Shown here one piece after another: positions 16,817 through 25,461 of a DNA stretch of 64,000 bases. The notes below the pieces were generated by a model. The model was not told the origin of the DNA. It did not search any database and saw only the letters and a program-made list of their open reading frames with translations. Both the position numbers and the translations under genes were made by a program. The stretch comes from Cellulomonas sp. URHD0024 (GTDB lineage Bacteria; Actinomycetota; Actinomycetes; Actinomycetales; Cellulomonadaceae). Positions within the stretch are counted from its first letter, which is position 1. The number at the start of each line of letters is the position of its first letter. The stretch spans positions 667,985 to 731,984 of the forward strand of contig NZ_KE384505.1 in the NCBI RefSeq assembly GCF_000426185.1, in the 5' to 3' direction.

Positions 16817-18451
16817 TCAGCCCGCCTGTATGTCCCTACGGGCGAATCGCTGCACCCCGGCCCAGACGAGAGCGACGGCGAGGAACGTCATGATGACCAG
16901 CGGTGTCCACGACATCGGCTCGAGCGGCAGGTACGGCACGGCCGAGAACGGCAGAGCATCGAGCAGCCACCGGGGCAGACCGAACACGTCGCCGAGCATC
17001 GCTGCGAACCACACAGCCGCGAGGACGCCCCACGTCAGCGGGACCGCAAGGCGGGGCAACCAGCCGAAGAGCGCCACGGCGACACCGACGAGGACCATGA
17101 CGGCCGGCCAGTACGCCAAGGTCGCCCCTGCCATCGTCGCCGCCTGCGACGAGTCACCCACCACCGAGCCGTACACCGCGCCGAGCAGGCCGCCACCGAC
17201 GAGCAGCAGCACGGCCGAGCCGACGGCGGGGATGAGCAGCCGCTGCACGGCCCACCGGGTCCGGGACACCGCTGCCGCGAGCTGCGGCTCGATGAGCCCG
17301 CTGGCCTCCTCGGTGCGCAGGGACACGGATTGCTGCGTCGCGAAGATCGCGGTGACCAGCGCGATCATCCCGGCCAGGAGCGCGAGCAGCGCCTGGACGC
17401 CGGAGCCGCGCAGCAGGTCGTCCGTGGCGCTGCCCGCATCGTCGAGCAGCGTGGTCATCGCGTCGACGACCGAGCCGAAGAGCAGGCTCGCCAGCATGAC
17501 GGCGATCGACCAGCCGACGATCGGGCCACGCTGCAGGCGAAGGCCCAGCCCGAGCGGCGATGCGAGCCGTGCGGGTGCGTCGGCCGGACCCGGGCGGTCC
17601 GCGCGCAGGCCGGCACCGTGGTCACGCGTCGACTCGATCCGGGTGGCGACGGCCAGCAGGGCGCCGGCGAGCAGGAGGAGCAGCGCGAACGGCCACCACC
17701 GGTTGCCGGCGTACGGCTCCATCTTCTGGCCCCAGCCGATGGGCGAGGCCCAGGTCAGCACGCCGTTGCCGAGGTCGCCGATCATCCGCACGACGTAGAG
17801 GCCGATGATCACCGCCGACGCGAGCGCGTTGGCACCGCGCGAGGTGGAGGCCACCTGGCCGGCGACCGCGCCGACACCGAGCCCGAACAGGCCGACGCCG
17901 ATCACCGAGGCCCCGATGACGAAGGACCCGGCCGCGCCGGTTCCCGCGGGGTCGAGCCCGTTGGCCACGGAGACGAGGGCGATCCCGAGCCCGACGGCGA
18001 CGCAGAGCAGCCCGTCGACCAGCCACGACGCGGCCGAGTACGCGTGCATGCCCAGCATCCGCGAGCGGAGCAGCTCGGTGCGGCCCACCTCCTCGTCGGC
18101 CCGCCCGTTGCGCGTGACGAGGAAGGCGACCCCGATGGCCAGGGACAGGGCGATCGTCATCCAGCCCTTGGTCCACACCGCTCCGCCGAGCGTGTCGGCC
18201 GCCGGGGACAGCCCGGTCAGAGCCTTGATGCCGGGCGTGTTGGAGAGCGCGGCGAAGTCGTCGAGCGACTTCTGCGTCGGGAACAGCGTCCTGTAGTACG
18301 ACGCGATGTAGGCGAACATCCCGACGAGCACGATCACCCACACGGCGAGCCGGACACGGTTGCGGCGCAGGACGAACCGCACCATCGAGCCCATCCCGGC
18401 CAGCGTGGCCGTCGCCTGCCGGGGTACGGCCGGGGCGTGGAGTGCAGTCAC
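16817..18451 (-). CDS. ABC exporter permease (polyketide-antibiotic exporter type)
   Basis: 544 residues with about 12 membrane segments, consistent with two fused ABC-2 permease halves. The N-terminus is basic (FVLRRNRVRLAVWVIV) followed by a loop FPTQKSLDDFAAL that recurs in TetR-linked exporters annotated as polyketide-antibiotic transporters. I chose the GTG at 18451, which overlaps the stop of the ATPase (GTGA); the open frame continues upstream but there only shadows the ATPase gene. The substrate is unknown. Confidence 0.9.
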   Translation of the reverse strand: MTALHAPAVPRQATATLAGMGSMVRFVLRRNRVRLAVWVIVLVGMFAYIASYYRTLFPTQKSLDDFAALSNTPGIKALTGLSPAADTLGGAVWTKGWMTIALSLAIGVAFLVTRNGRADEEVGRTELLRSRMLGMHAYSAASWLVDGLLCVAVGLGIALVSVANGLDPAGTGAAGSFVIGASVIGVGLFGLGVGAVAGQVASTSRGANALASAVIIGLYVVRMIGDLGNGVLTWASPIGWGQKMEPYAGNRWWPFALLLLLAGALLAVATRIESTRDHGAGLRADRPGPADAPARLASPLGLGLRLQRGPIVGWSIAVMLASLLFGSVVDAMTTLLDDAGSATDDLLRGSGVQALLALLAGMIALVTAIFATQQSVSLRTEEASGLIEPQLAAAVSRTRWAVQRLLIPAVGSAVLLLVGGGLLGAVYGSVVGDSSQAATMAGATLAYWPAVMVLVGVAVALFGWLPRLAVPLTWGVLAAVWFAAMLGDVFGLPRWLLDALPFSAVPYLPLEPMSWTPLVIMTFLAVALVWAGVQRFARRDIQAG

Positions 18452-19371
18452 TTCAGGCTCCCGCCGGACAGCGCCGCCAGCTCGTCGCCGTAGTGCCGCA
18501 GGAAGAGGGCCTCGAGCGAGGGCGGGTTGGCCTCGAGCGAGCGTGGGCCCAGGGCGGCGACGGCCGAGAGCACCCGGGGCAGCTCGGCGTCGTCGACGGC
18601 GAACGTGACCCGGCCGTCGACGACCGTCAGGTCGTGCACACCGGGAAGGGTCGCGAGCCCGTCGACCCCGCCCGCGAGCACGGTGCTGACCTGGGTGCGC
18701 GTCAGGTGACGCAGCTCGGCGATCGTGCCCGACTCGACCGTCACGCCGTCGCGGATGATCGTCACGGTGTCGGCGAGCTTCTCGACCTCGGAGAAGATGT
18801 GGCTGGACAGCAGCACGGACTTCCCGGCGGCCTTCACCTCGCGGATCGACTCGGTGAACGCGGCCTCCATGAGCGGGTCGAGCCCACTGGTGGGCTCGTC
18901 GAGGATCAGCAGCTCCGCGTCGGAGGCCAGCGCCGCCACGAGGGCGACCTTCTGCCGGTTGCCCTTCGAGTAGGTCCTGGCCTTCTTGGTCGGGTCGAGC
19001 TCGAACCTGTCCAGCATCGCCTTCTTGCGCACCGGGTCGAGCGGGCCGGACAGGCGGCACAGGATGTCGATCGCCTCGCCGCCGGTCAGGTTCGGCCAGA
19101 GCGTGACGTCTCCGGGGACGTAGGCGAGCCGCCGGTGCAGCGCGACCGCGTCCGTCCACGGGTCGCCGCCGAGCAGTTCCGCGCGTCCCCCGTCGGATCG
19201 GAGCAGCCCCAGCAGGATGCGGATCGTCGTGGTCTTCCCCGACCCGTTGGGGCCGAGGAAGCCCGTCACGCGGCCGGTGGGGACTGCGAGGTCGAGTCCC
19301 CGCAGTGCGTGGACGGTCCCGAAGCTCTTCTCGAGGCCTTCGACCTGCAGGGCCATGGCAGTGCTGGACAT
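18448..19371 (-). CDS. ABC exporter ATP-binding protein
   Basis: 307 residues with Walker A FLGPNGSGKTTT, a signature variant YSKGNRQKVALVAAL, Walker B ELLILDEPTSGLDPL and the switch His (LLSSHIFSEVE). The C-terminal 80 residues form a regulatory domain common to antibiotic exporters. It forms an operon TetR-ATPase-permease with 10-bp and overlapping junctions. Confidence 0.93.
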   Translation of the reverse strand: MSSTAMALQVEGLEKSFGTVHALRGLDLAVPTGRVTGFLGPNGSGKTTTIRILLGLLRSDGGRAELLGGDPWTDAVALHRRLAYVPGDVTLWPNLTGGEAIDILCRLSGPLDPVRKKAMLDRFELDPTKKARTYSKGNRQKVALVAALASDAELLILDEPTSGLDPLMEAAFTESIREVKAAGKSVLLSSHIFSEVEKLADTVTIIRDGVTVESGTIAELRHLTRTQVSTVLAGGVDGLATLPGVHDLTVVDGRVTFAVDDAELPRVLSAVAALGPRSLEANPPSLEALFLRHYGDELAALSGGSLK

Positions 19372-19381
19372 GAGTCTTCCT

Positions 19382-20059
19382 TCAGGGGTGTTCGGCCGGT
19401 GGGGCGTGCTGCAGGTCGCCGACGAAGACGAGGTAGTCGTCCAGCATCCGACGCGTGGTGAGGAAGCCCTCCGTGAAGAGCTCGAGCGTCGGGAGGATCT
19501 GGTCGCGCCCGCCGGCCTGGGCGGACCGGACGAACTCCTCCGGCGTGGCCCCCGGCGAGGTGAGGAACTGGATGAGCAGCGCGCCCATCGTCTGGTAGGT
19601 CAGGTAGCGCAGGCGCGCTTCCTCGTCGCGAGACGGGCGCACGACCCCCGTCTCGACACCGCGCCGCATCACCTCGCGGGCGCCGTCGATGAGGTGCTCG
19701 AGGAACTCCCGCGCGGGTTGTCCGCCCGCGTGGATCGCGCGCAGCAGGTAGACGACCAGGGGCGCGGCGGCGCTCGGTCCGGTCAGGTTCTGCACGAGGT
19801 ACGCGCTCGGGTCGGCCAGGCTGTCGGTCTTCAGCTCCTGGTAGTGGCGCAGCACCTCGGCGTCGCACTCGGCGCGCAGCGCGGTCTTGGACCCGAAGTG
19901 GTGCGTGATCAGCCCGGGGGAGACGCCGGCCCGGGCGGCGATGGTCCGAAACGTTGCGTCGAAGCCCTCGTCGGCGAAGCACGCGATCGCCGCGTCGCGG
20001 ATCCTCGCGCGCGCCGTCAGATCGGACGCGGCAGTGTGTGCTGACGTGGCTATACGCAC
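19382..20059 (-). CDS. TetR family regulator of the adjacent ABC exporter
   Basis: 225 residues from the GTG at 20059. The N-terminal helix-turn-helix (RIRDAAIACFADEGFDATFRT, then IAARAGVSPGLITHHFGSK) is typical of TetR. The C-terminal ligand domain is hydrophobic and unassigned. An in-frame ATG at 20095 and a GTG at 20068 are alternatives. I prefer 20059 because TATAGC (20074-20069, minus strand) is placed as a -10 element for a leaderless transcript. It probably represses itself and the exporter. Confidence 0.88.
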   Translation of the reverse strand: MRIATSAHTAASDLTARARIRDAAIACFADEGFDATFRTIAARAGVSPGLITHHFGSKTALRAECDAEVLRHYQELKTDSLADPSAYLVQNLTGPSAAAPLVVYLLRAIHAGGQPAREFLEHLIDGAREVMRRGVETGVVRPSRDEEARLRYLTYQTMGALLIQFLTSPGATPEEFVRSAQAGGRDQILPTLELFTEGFLTTRRMLDDYLVFVGDLQHAPPAEHP

Positions 20060-20080
20060 AACCAGCACGCTATACGCGTG
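20049..20080 (-). promoter_or_regulatory. Candidate TetR operator over its own start
   Basis: GCTATACGC occurs at 20049-20057 and 20069-20077, spaced 20 bp. The upstream copy lies in the inverted repeat CACGCTATACGCGTG (20066-20080). The copies cover the predicted -10 element and the start codon of the TetR gene. Confidence 0.45.
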
Positions 20081-20142
20081 ACCAGTGCGCGGCAAGGTGG
20101 CGGCTGGTGCGCTCTCCGCATGGCGCGCGCGGTCTCGGCGGG

Positions 20143-20169
20143 TGTCGAATCAGCACGGCGCCGTTCGTA
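20143..20169 (+). promoter_or_regulatory. Predicted ECF42-type promoter of the DHFR-DGPF-sigma operon
   Basis: TGTCGA (20143-20148), 17-bp spacer, CGTA (20166-20169), 45 bases before the first start codon of the operon. Published ECF42 promoters carry TGTCGA at -35 and a CGAC/CGTC-like -10, as I recall them. The same element with the same spacing occurs at 24837-24811 on the other strand. Confidence 0.6.
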
Positions 20170-20214
20170 GCAAGGGGGACAGGGCGAGAGGCGCCCTTCG
20201 AAGGGACCGCGATC

Positions 20215-20814
20215 ATGAAGCTGATCACCAACACCCAGATCACCGTCGACGGCGTGATGCAGGCGAACGGTGGCAACAACCCGGTGCTCGACCCGGGTTT
20301 CGACCGCGGGGGGTGGGCGATGCCGCTGGGCGACGAGGAGTCGACCGCCTACATCGGCGACTTCTACCGACGCGCGGACTCGTTCCTCTTCGGCCGGCGC
20401 ACCTACGAGGCGTTCGCCGAGTTCTGGGGAGTGCGGACCGACCTCGACAACCCGTTCGTCGGCGCCCTGAACACGCGCCCGAAGTTCGTCGCCTCGACCA
20501 CCCTCACCGACCCCACCTGGGCAGGCACGACCGTGCTCTCCGGCGACCTCGAGGCGGCAGTCCGTGCGCTGAAGGCCAAGCCGGGTGGCGAGCTGCAGGT
20601 GCACGGGAGCGGCCGGCTCGTCCGCTGGTTGCTGGAGCACGAGCTCGTCGACGAGGTGACCTTGATCGTCTGCCCCGTCGTCGTCGGACGGGGCACGCGG
20701 CTCTTTCCTGACGAGGGCCCGGACATCGCGCTCGACCTCGTCGAGTGGCGCCGCTTCCCGACGGGCATCGCGGTCCAGACCTACCGACCCGCCGGACGCC
20801 CGCAGTACGCGTAG
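20215..20814 (+). CDS. DHFR/RibD C-terminal-like reductase family protein
   Basis: 199 residues of the RibD C-terminal (dihydrofolate reductase fold) family. Motifs are an N-terminal strand (MKLITNTQITVDGVMQ), DSFLFGRRTYEAFAEFW, and a C-terminal VTLIVCPVVVGRGTRLFPD. These proteins probably bind NADPH, but their substrates are mostly unknown. I chose the ATG at 20215, with AAGGGA upstream. It is the first gene of the ECF42 operon and so a likely target of that sigma factor. Confidence 0.9.
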   Translation: MKLITNTQITVDGVMQANGGNNPVLDPGFDRGGWAMPLGDEESTAYIGDFYRRADSFLFGRRTYEAFAEFWGVRTDLDNPFVGALNTRPKFVASTTLTDPTWAGTTVLSGDLEAAVRALKAKPGGELQVHGSGRLVRWLLEHELVDEVTLIVCPVVVGRGTRLFPDEGPDIALDLVEWRRFPTGIAVQTYRPAGRPQYA

Positions 20815-20842
20815 CACGATGTCCCCGAGCAGGAGGTGTCAG

Positions 20843-21172
20843 ATGCAGTACCTGGTTTCGGTCATCGACGACAGGACCAACTCCGGAACCCCGGACGAGG
20901 CGCTGGCGATCGACGAGTTCAACGACCGCCTCCGCGCGGGCGGCCACTGGGTGTTCGCGGGCGGGCTCGCCGCACCGGAGACGTCGACCGTCATCGACGG
21001 CCGAGGGGAGGAGCCGGTGTTCACGGATGGCCCCTTCGTCGAGTCGAAGGAGCACATGGCCGGATTCTGGATTATCGACGCCCCCGACCTCGACGTCGCG
21101 CTCGCGCTCATGGCCGACGGGTCGAAGGCCTGCAACCGGCGGCTCGAGGTGCGACCTCTGCTGGCCGGGTGA
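20843..21172 (+). CDS. DGPF/YCII-related protein
   Basis: 109 residues, one YCII-like domain with the defining motif FTDGPFVESKEH at about 61-72 and a conserved His. The family has a ferredoxin-like fold and is consistently encoded beside ECF42 sigma factors; its biochemical role is unknown. I chose the ATG at 20843, with AGGAGG just upstream. The stop overlaps the sigma-factor GTG (GTGA), so the two are coupled. Confidence 0.9.
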   Translation: MQYLVSVIDDRTNSGTPDEALAIDEFNDRLRAGGHWVFAGGLAAPETSTVIDGRGEEPVFTDGPFVESKEHMAGFWIIDAPDLDVALALMADGSKACNRRLEVRPLLAG

Positions 21173-22395
21173 CCGCTCTGGACGCGATCACCCGAGCCCA
21201 CCGCGACGAGTGGGCTCGGGTCGTGGCGTCGCTCGCCAGACGCTTCGGCGACCTCGACATCGCCGAGGAGGCCGCCGCCGAGGCGTTCGCCACCGCCGTC
21301 GAACGATGGCCCGCCGACGGTGTCCCGCCGAACCCCGGCGGATGGCTGACCACGACCGCGAACCGCAAGGCGATCGACCGCATCCGCCGCGAGAACAAGC
21401 GTGACGACAAGCACCGGGAGGCTCTCGTGCTCTCCGTCGTCGACCCGCCCCCGCCGGTAAGCGCCATCGACGACGACCGCCTCCGGCTGATCTTCACCTG
21501 CTGCCACCCGGCCCTCGCGATGGAGGCTCGCGTGGCGCTGACGCTGCGCATGGTCGGGGGCCTGACCGTGCCGGAGATCGCCCGCGGCTTCCTCGTGCAG
21601 GAGACGACGATGGGACAGCGGATCACCCGCGCGAAGGGCAAGATCGCCGCGGCACGCATTCCCTACCGGGTGCCGTCCGCACGAGATCTTCCGGCGCGCG
21701 TCACCGGCGTCCTGGCGGTCCTTTTCCTCGTCTTCAACGAGGGCTACCTCGCCACCGGCCCCGACACCGGCCCGTTGCGACCCGACCTGACAGCCGAGGC
21801 GATCCGGCTGACGCGCCTGATCCGCGCGCTGCTCCCGCACGACGGCGAGGTGGCCGGCCTGTTGGCGTTGATGCTCCTCACCGAGGCCCGGCGTCCCGCG
21901 CGCGTCTCGGCGGACGGCTCGCTCGTCCCGCTCGCCTCCCAGGACCGTGCGTCCTGGGACGGTTCGCTGATCGACGAAGGTCACCGGCTGGTGCGCGAAC
22001 GCCTGTCCTCCGGGGCCGCCCCCGGCCGCTACCAGCTGCTCGCGGCGATCAACGCGGTGCACACGGACGCGCGCGACGCCGACGACACCGACTGGTCGCA
22101 GGTCGTGGCCCTCTACGACCAGATGGTTCGCCTCGATCCCTCCCCGGTCGTCGCGCTCAACCGGGCCGTCGCCGTCGCGGAGGTCGAGGGAGCATCCACC
22201 GGGCTCGATCTTCTCGACGAGCTCGGTGACGGGCTCGACGGCTATCACGCCCTCCACGCCACCCGCGCGGAGCTGCTGCGGCGACTCGGGCGCCGAGCGG
22301 AGTCGCGCGCGGCCTACGACCGGGCCATCGCGCTCGCGGGAAACACCGCCGAGACCGCCTACCTGTCACGTCGTCGCGACGAGCTCGGCGACTGA
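21169..22395 (+). CDS. ECF sigma factor, ECF42-like, with C-terminal TPR-type extension
   Basis: 408 residues. Sigma region 2 is at about 5-75 (DIAEEAAAEAFATAVERW, NPGGWLTTTANRKAIDRIRR) and region 4 at about 110-165 (MVGGLTVPEIARGFLVQETTMGQR, broken by the helix turn). A 240-residue C-terminal extension of helical repeats follows (AINAVHTDARDADDTDW, YDQMVRLDPSPVVALNRAVA, YHALHATRAELLRRLG). This architecture and the adjacent DGPF gene are hallmarks of ECF42. No anti-sigma gene is present; in this group the extension is thought to control activity. I chose the GTG at 21169, overlapping the DGPF stop. Confidence 0.9.
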   Translation: MTALDAITRAHRDEWARVVASLARRFGDLDIAEEAAAEAFATAVERWPADGVPPNPGGWLTTTANRKAIDRIRRENKRDDKHREALVLSVVDPPPPVSAIDDDRLRLIFTCCHPALAMEARVALTLRMVGGLTVPEIARGFLVQETTMGQRITRAKGKIAAARIPYRVPSARDLPARVTGVLAVLFLVFNEGYLATGPDTGPLRPDLTAEAIRLTRLIRALLPHDGEVAGLLALMLLTEARRPARVSADGSLVPLASQDRASWDGSLIDEGHRLVRERLSSGAAPGRYQLLAAINAVHTDARDADDTDWSQVVALYDQMVRLDPSPVVALNRAVAVAEVEGASTGLDLLDELGDGLDGYHALHATRAELLRRLGRRAESRAAYDRAIALAGNTAETAYLSRRRDELGD

Positions 22396-22481
22396 CGGCG
22401 TTGCGGCGACGGCGCCGCGGATCTGCGCCCGTGCGAGCATGGCCCGAAGGTCTGTGCCCGACGTCGTCCCAGGAGGTGCCC

Positions 22482-22679
22482 GTGCGGAAGGTTGCCGGCA
22501 TCGTCCTGGGGCTCGTGCTCGTGCTGTGCGGGGCGGTGTTCACGCTGCAGGGACTCGGCTACCTCGCGGGAAGCGCGATGACCGGCGTGACCCTGTGGGC
22601 GGTCCTCGGTCCGATCATCGTCGTCGCCGGGCTGTTCGTGCTCGTGCGGTCCCTCCGGAGCGGCACCGAGCGGCCGTGA
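22482..22679 (+). CDS. Small two-helix membrane protein
   Basis: 65 residues with two membrane segments (IVLGLVLVLCGAVFTLQGLGY and TLWAVLGPIIVVAGLFVLV) separated by LAGSAMTG. Short proteins of this shape are common in actinobacteria but have no assigned function. AGGAGG is located seven bases before the GTG. It follows the sigma-factor gene by 86 bp and might be in the same transcript. Confidence 0.8.
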   Translation: MRKVAGIVLGLVLVLCGAVFTLQGLGYLAGSAMTGVTLWAVLGPIIVVAGLFVLVRSLRSGTERP

Positions 22680-22714
22680 TCGGGCCCTGACGCGGGTTCG
22701 AGCGCGGGAAGGGC

Positions 22715-23542
22715 TCAGCGCAGATCGGCTGGACGCGCCGGGTCTGTCCGTCGACGACGGGCCCGACCCCGTGCCGCGTACGCGGCCCCGGCGAGCAGCG
22801 CGGCAGCCACGGTCAGCTCCAGGGCGACGACGGAGGCGCCCGACGGGACGGGGATCGACCCGGACATCCCCCCGACCGCATCGGGAGGCAGGTTCTGACC
22901 CTTCTGCGCGGCCGCGACGTCGGCGGCCTGGTGTGCCTTGAGCTTCCGGAACGTCGGCGCGTCGATCGACGTGCCTCCCACGAGGGTGGCGGCTGCCGGA
23001 TTCAACGGGGACAGGGTCCGCCGATCGCCGCTGATCGCGTACTCCTCGCCGAACCGTCCGTCGGTCATGACGACCGAGTCGGCCGGCAGGGCGTCGATCG
23101 CCCGGAGCGACTCCCGGGTCCACCCGCCGACACCCCCCGTCGTCCCGTCGTTGGCGACCTCGACCATCGAGAACGGCGTCCCGTCCTCGAGCTCGACGGC
23201 GATCCACATCAGACCGACGTCGAGGGAGAAGTCCTCGTCCGTGAACTCCGACGCCTGCGACTCCTGCGAGGTCGGCTCCCAGTAGTAGTAGTACGACCGC
23301 GGGCTCCCGAACGACGCCGAGCTCTTCAGTGCGTCCCTCGTCCGGACGTCGACGTCGCCCTTCTCGTCGCTCGCGCCGAGCCTGATCGCGTCCTTGAACG
23401 CGGTACCGCCCGGCCGCAGCGATTCCAGCACGGCCGCCGGGGGAGTCGGGCCGGCGTCAGACGCCATCGCCGCCGACGGCATCAGGATGACCACCGCAGA
23501 GGCGGCAGCGATACCCACCGACGACACGAGACGCACTGACAT
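22715..23542 (-). CDS. Secreted, C-terminally anchored protein of unknown function
   Basis: 275 residues from the ATG at 23542. A signal peptide (MSVRLVSSVGIAAASAVVILM, cleavage after AMA) is followed by an outer domain of about 200 residues and a C-terminal membrane helix (VVALELTVAAALLAGAAYAA) ending in an Arg-rich cytoplasmic tail. I recognise no domain. The mature part contains SYYYYWEP and GRFGEEYAISGDRR. The topology suggests a cell-surface protein. An ATG at 23587 would add 15 residues before the signal peptide and is less likely. Confidence 0.7.
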   Translation of the reverse strand: MSVRLVSSVGIAAASAVVILMPSAAMASDAGPTPPAAVLESLRPGGTAFKDAIRLGASDEKGDVDVRTRDALKSSASFGSPRSYYYYWEPTSQESQASEFTDEDFSLDVGLMWIAVELEDGTPFSMVEVANDGTTGGVGGWTRESLRAIDALPADSVVMTDGRFGEEYAISGDRRTLSPLNPAAATLVGGTSIDAPTFRKLKAHQAADVAAAQKGQNLPPDAVGGMSGSIPVPSGASVVALELTVAAALLAGAAYAARGRARRRRTDPARPADLR

Positions 23543-23641
23543 CGTCGACGACCCCTGACTTCCGCTGTGCAGGCTCCGGACCTGCATTCTGGCACGGCGC
23601 CCGTCGACGCGGGCCCGAACGCGGCGCCCCGATGAGGTGAA

Positions 23642-24340
23642 TCATCCGGCCGCGCGGCGGTCGAGATCTCCCGGGGGATGCCGCCGCGCCCGGCGGCGCA
23701 GGAACCGTGGCGACATGTGCAGCGCGCCGTTGACGCCGGCCGCCGCCATCACAGCGCACGCGAGGGTGAGGAAGATGCCCCCCTTGACGGAGACGGTGGC
23801 AGCGAGCGCCACCCCTCCGATCGTCAGCAGCGTGAAGCCTGCTGCGAACGCCCCATAGAGCCACGCTCCAGAGGCGGCGAGGCGTGCGTACGTGCTCATG
23901 CCCGGTACGAGGTCGTCGAACCTGCCGCGAAGGTCCGGCCAGTCGGTCACCGTGCGCTCCACGTAGGGCACGCCGATCTGCTCGGCGAACCGACGCACGT
24001 CCTCGGGCGGGTAACACGGACGCATGGTGCCGCCCGCCACGACGCCGGACGGGATGCCGGTCCCGACCAAGGGGCCGCCGGCTGACTGGAAGGCGTAGTG
24101 GTCGATCGTCATCGACATGATCGCCATGCCACTCAGCCGGTACGGCAGCTCGCCACGGACGCGCACCACACGGGCGACCTCGCCCTGTCCTGGCCCGGTC
24201 TGTGCACTCCAGCTCGTCGATCGGCTGGTCGGAGCTGCCAGGTAGCTCACCCGCCGGTCGACCGGATCCCACGTCAGAGCCGAGCCGGTCTCGTCGCGCG
24301 TGCCGAAACGAGGGGCCACTGCCTCGAGCCTGACGGTCAA
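23642..24340 (-). CDS. Hypothetical membrane protein
   Basis: 232 residues. A soluble N-terminal part (about 1-155, with MTIDHYAFQSAGGPLVGTGI and CYPPEDVRRFAEQIGVPYVERTV) is followed by two membrane helices (LYGAFAAGFTLLTIGGVALAA and GGIFLTLACAVMAAAGVNGAL) and a basic tail. I chose a TTG at 24340 because GAGGGAAGAG precedes it and the sequence upstream in the frame looks non-coding; the start is uncertain. I do not recognise a family. Confidence 0.6.
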   Translation of the reverse strand: MTVRLEAVAPRFGTRDETGSALTWDPVDRRVSYLAAPTSRSTSWSAQTGPGQGEVARVVRVRGELPYRLSGMAIMSMTIDHYAFQSAGGPLVGTGIPSGVVAGGTMRPCYPPEDVRRFAEQIGVPYVERTVTDWPDLRGRFDDLVPGMSTYARLAASGAWLYGAFAAGFTLLTIGGVALAATVSVKGGIFLTLACAVMAAAGVNGALHMSPRFLRRRARRHPPGDLDRRAAG

Positions 24341-24423
24341 CGCTCTTCCCTCATCTCGTCGAGCGGGCGACCGCACCGGTCGTGCGGCTGCACCGGGTGT
24401 CCGGCTCAGGCCTCCTCGGGGAC

Positions 24424-24765
24424 CTACCTGATGACCCGGACCTCCTGCGGCCAGCCACACCCCTCGGCGACCCTGCCGGCCCACATCTTCGCCGACTCCA
24501 GGTCGGGCACGTCGATGACGGTGATCCCACCCAGGTACTCGGTGGTCTCGGTGTAGGGACCGTCGGAGATCGACACGGTCCCGCTCGTCGCGTCGGCGCT
24601 GAACGCGTCGGCCAGGTCCTCCTCGAGCCCGCCGGCGAAGACCAGCACCCCGGCCGCCTCCATGTCACGGACGACCGCCGTGCTGGGCTCCACGCGCGTC
24701 TGGAACCACTCGGCCGAGTGGTCCCCGACCCACTGCTGGTTGAAGTAGATGGCGTACTGCGTCAT
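24424..24765 (-). CDS. Second DGPF/YCII-related protein
   Basis: 113 residues, a YCII-like domain with the DGPF motif as DGPY (SISDGPYTETTEYLGG) and a C-terminal GWPQEVRVIR. It is a paralogue of the protein at 20843 but sits alone, with no sigma-factor gene beside it. AGGAGG precedes the ATG. A TGTCGA-N17-CGTC element lies 46 to 72 bases upstream, so it is predicted to belong to the ECF42 regulon encoded 2 to 4 kb away. Confidence 0.88.
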   Translation of the reverse strand: MTQYAIYFNQQWVGDHSAEWFQTRVEPSTAVVRDMEAAGVLVFAGGLEEDLADAFSADATSGTVSISDGPYTETTEYLGGITVIDVPDLESAKMWAGRVAEGCGWPQEVRVIR

Positions 24766-24810
24766 GTCGCTCCTCCTGTGCGCCGGCCTCCGGTGTCCCG
24801 TCACCACTCT

Positions 24811-24837
24811 GACGGACGAGCATCGCCGGAATCGACA
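24811..24837 (-). promoter_or_regulatory. Predicted ECF42-type promoter of the second DGPF gene
   Basis: On the minus strand TGTCGA (24837-24832), a 17-bp spacer, then CGTC (24814-24811). Transcription would start near 24803, giving a leader of about 38 nt that includes the ribosome site. The spacing is identical to the element at 20143. Confidence 0.6.
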
Positions 24838-25461
24838 GGCCGGGTCGAACGAGGTGGTCGAATCGAACCCCTGCAGGGGTGAGGGCGCAGGTTCGGGCGG
24901 CGGTCGCGCGAACAAGATCCGTCCCGCGTGACGTGCAGAGCTGGAGGCTCACGAGCGCGGTCGCCATCGACCATCGGCCGATGGTCCTGCTCGGCGCCGG
25001 CTGCCCGCTTCGATTCGGCGAGGTGACGGGAGCTCCGACGCGCGGACCTCGATCCTGATCCTGGCGTCGTCCGGGTGCGTCGAGGCGGGACCTGCCCGAC
25101 GGGAGCACTGATCGTCGACACTCCCAAGACGGAGGCCGGCGCAAGAGACGTTGCCACTCCGCCGGACCTCCTGCGGTCCTCAGGCGACACCTCTCTGACC
25201 GGGTCGGCCCGCGTCCCGCCTGGACCAGGCAAGGGCGGCGACGGATCGAGACGTCGCACGGGACTTGGCGGTGGGAACTGGCCCGACTCCAAGGTGGGAC
25301 CCACTCGGGATTCGGCCGACGCGCGTCGCCGTACGCGCGCAGGCGTGCGACCTGACGAGCAAGTCGTTGCCAACGCTGACCTGTGCCCGAGACCTCGCTG
25401 CCGCCGAGGCGGGTCGGCCGGGCACCGGCGAGGTGCTCAGGCTGGCCACCCGGCGAGGTGC
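24838..25461. other. Gap of about 620 bp with no gene seen
   Basis: Open frames here encode Arg/Ser/Pro-rich sequence without recognisable domains, good starts or ribosome sites. The only structure I see is a 16-bp direct repeat, CCGGCGAGGTGCTCAG, at 25425-25440 and 25450-25465. The second copy overlaps the stop codon of the DsrE-like gene. Confidence 0.6.

Noticed and set aside
16817-19159. A single 780-codon frame spanning permease and ATPase
   Set aside because: The upstream part is only the antisense-like extra frame of the ATPase gene, which has all its own motifs at 18448-19371; the permease homology begins at the GTG at 18451.
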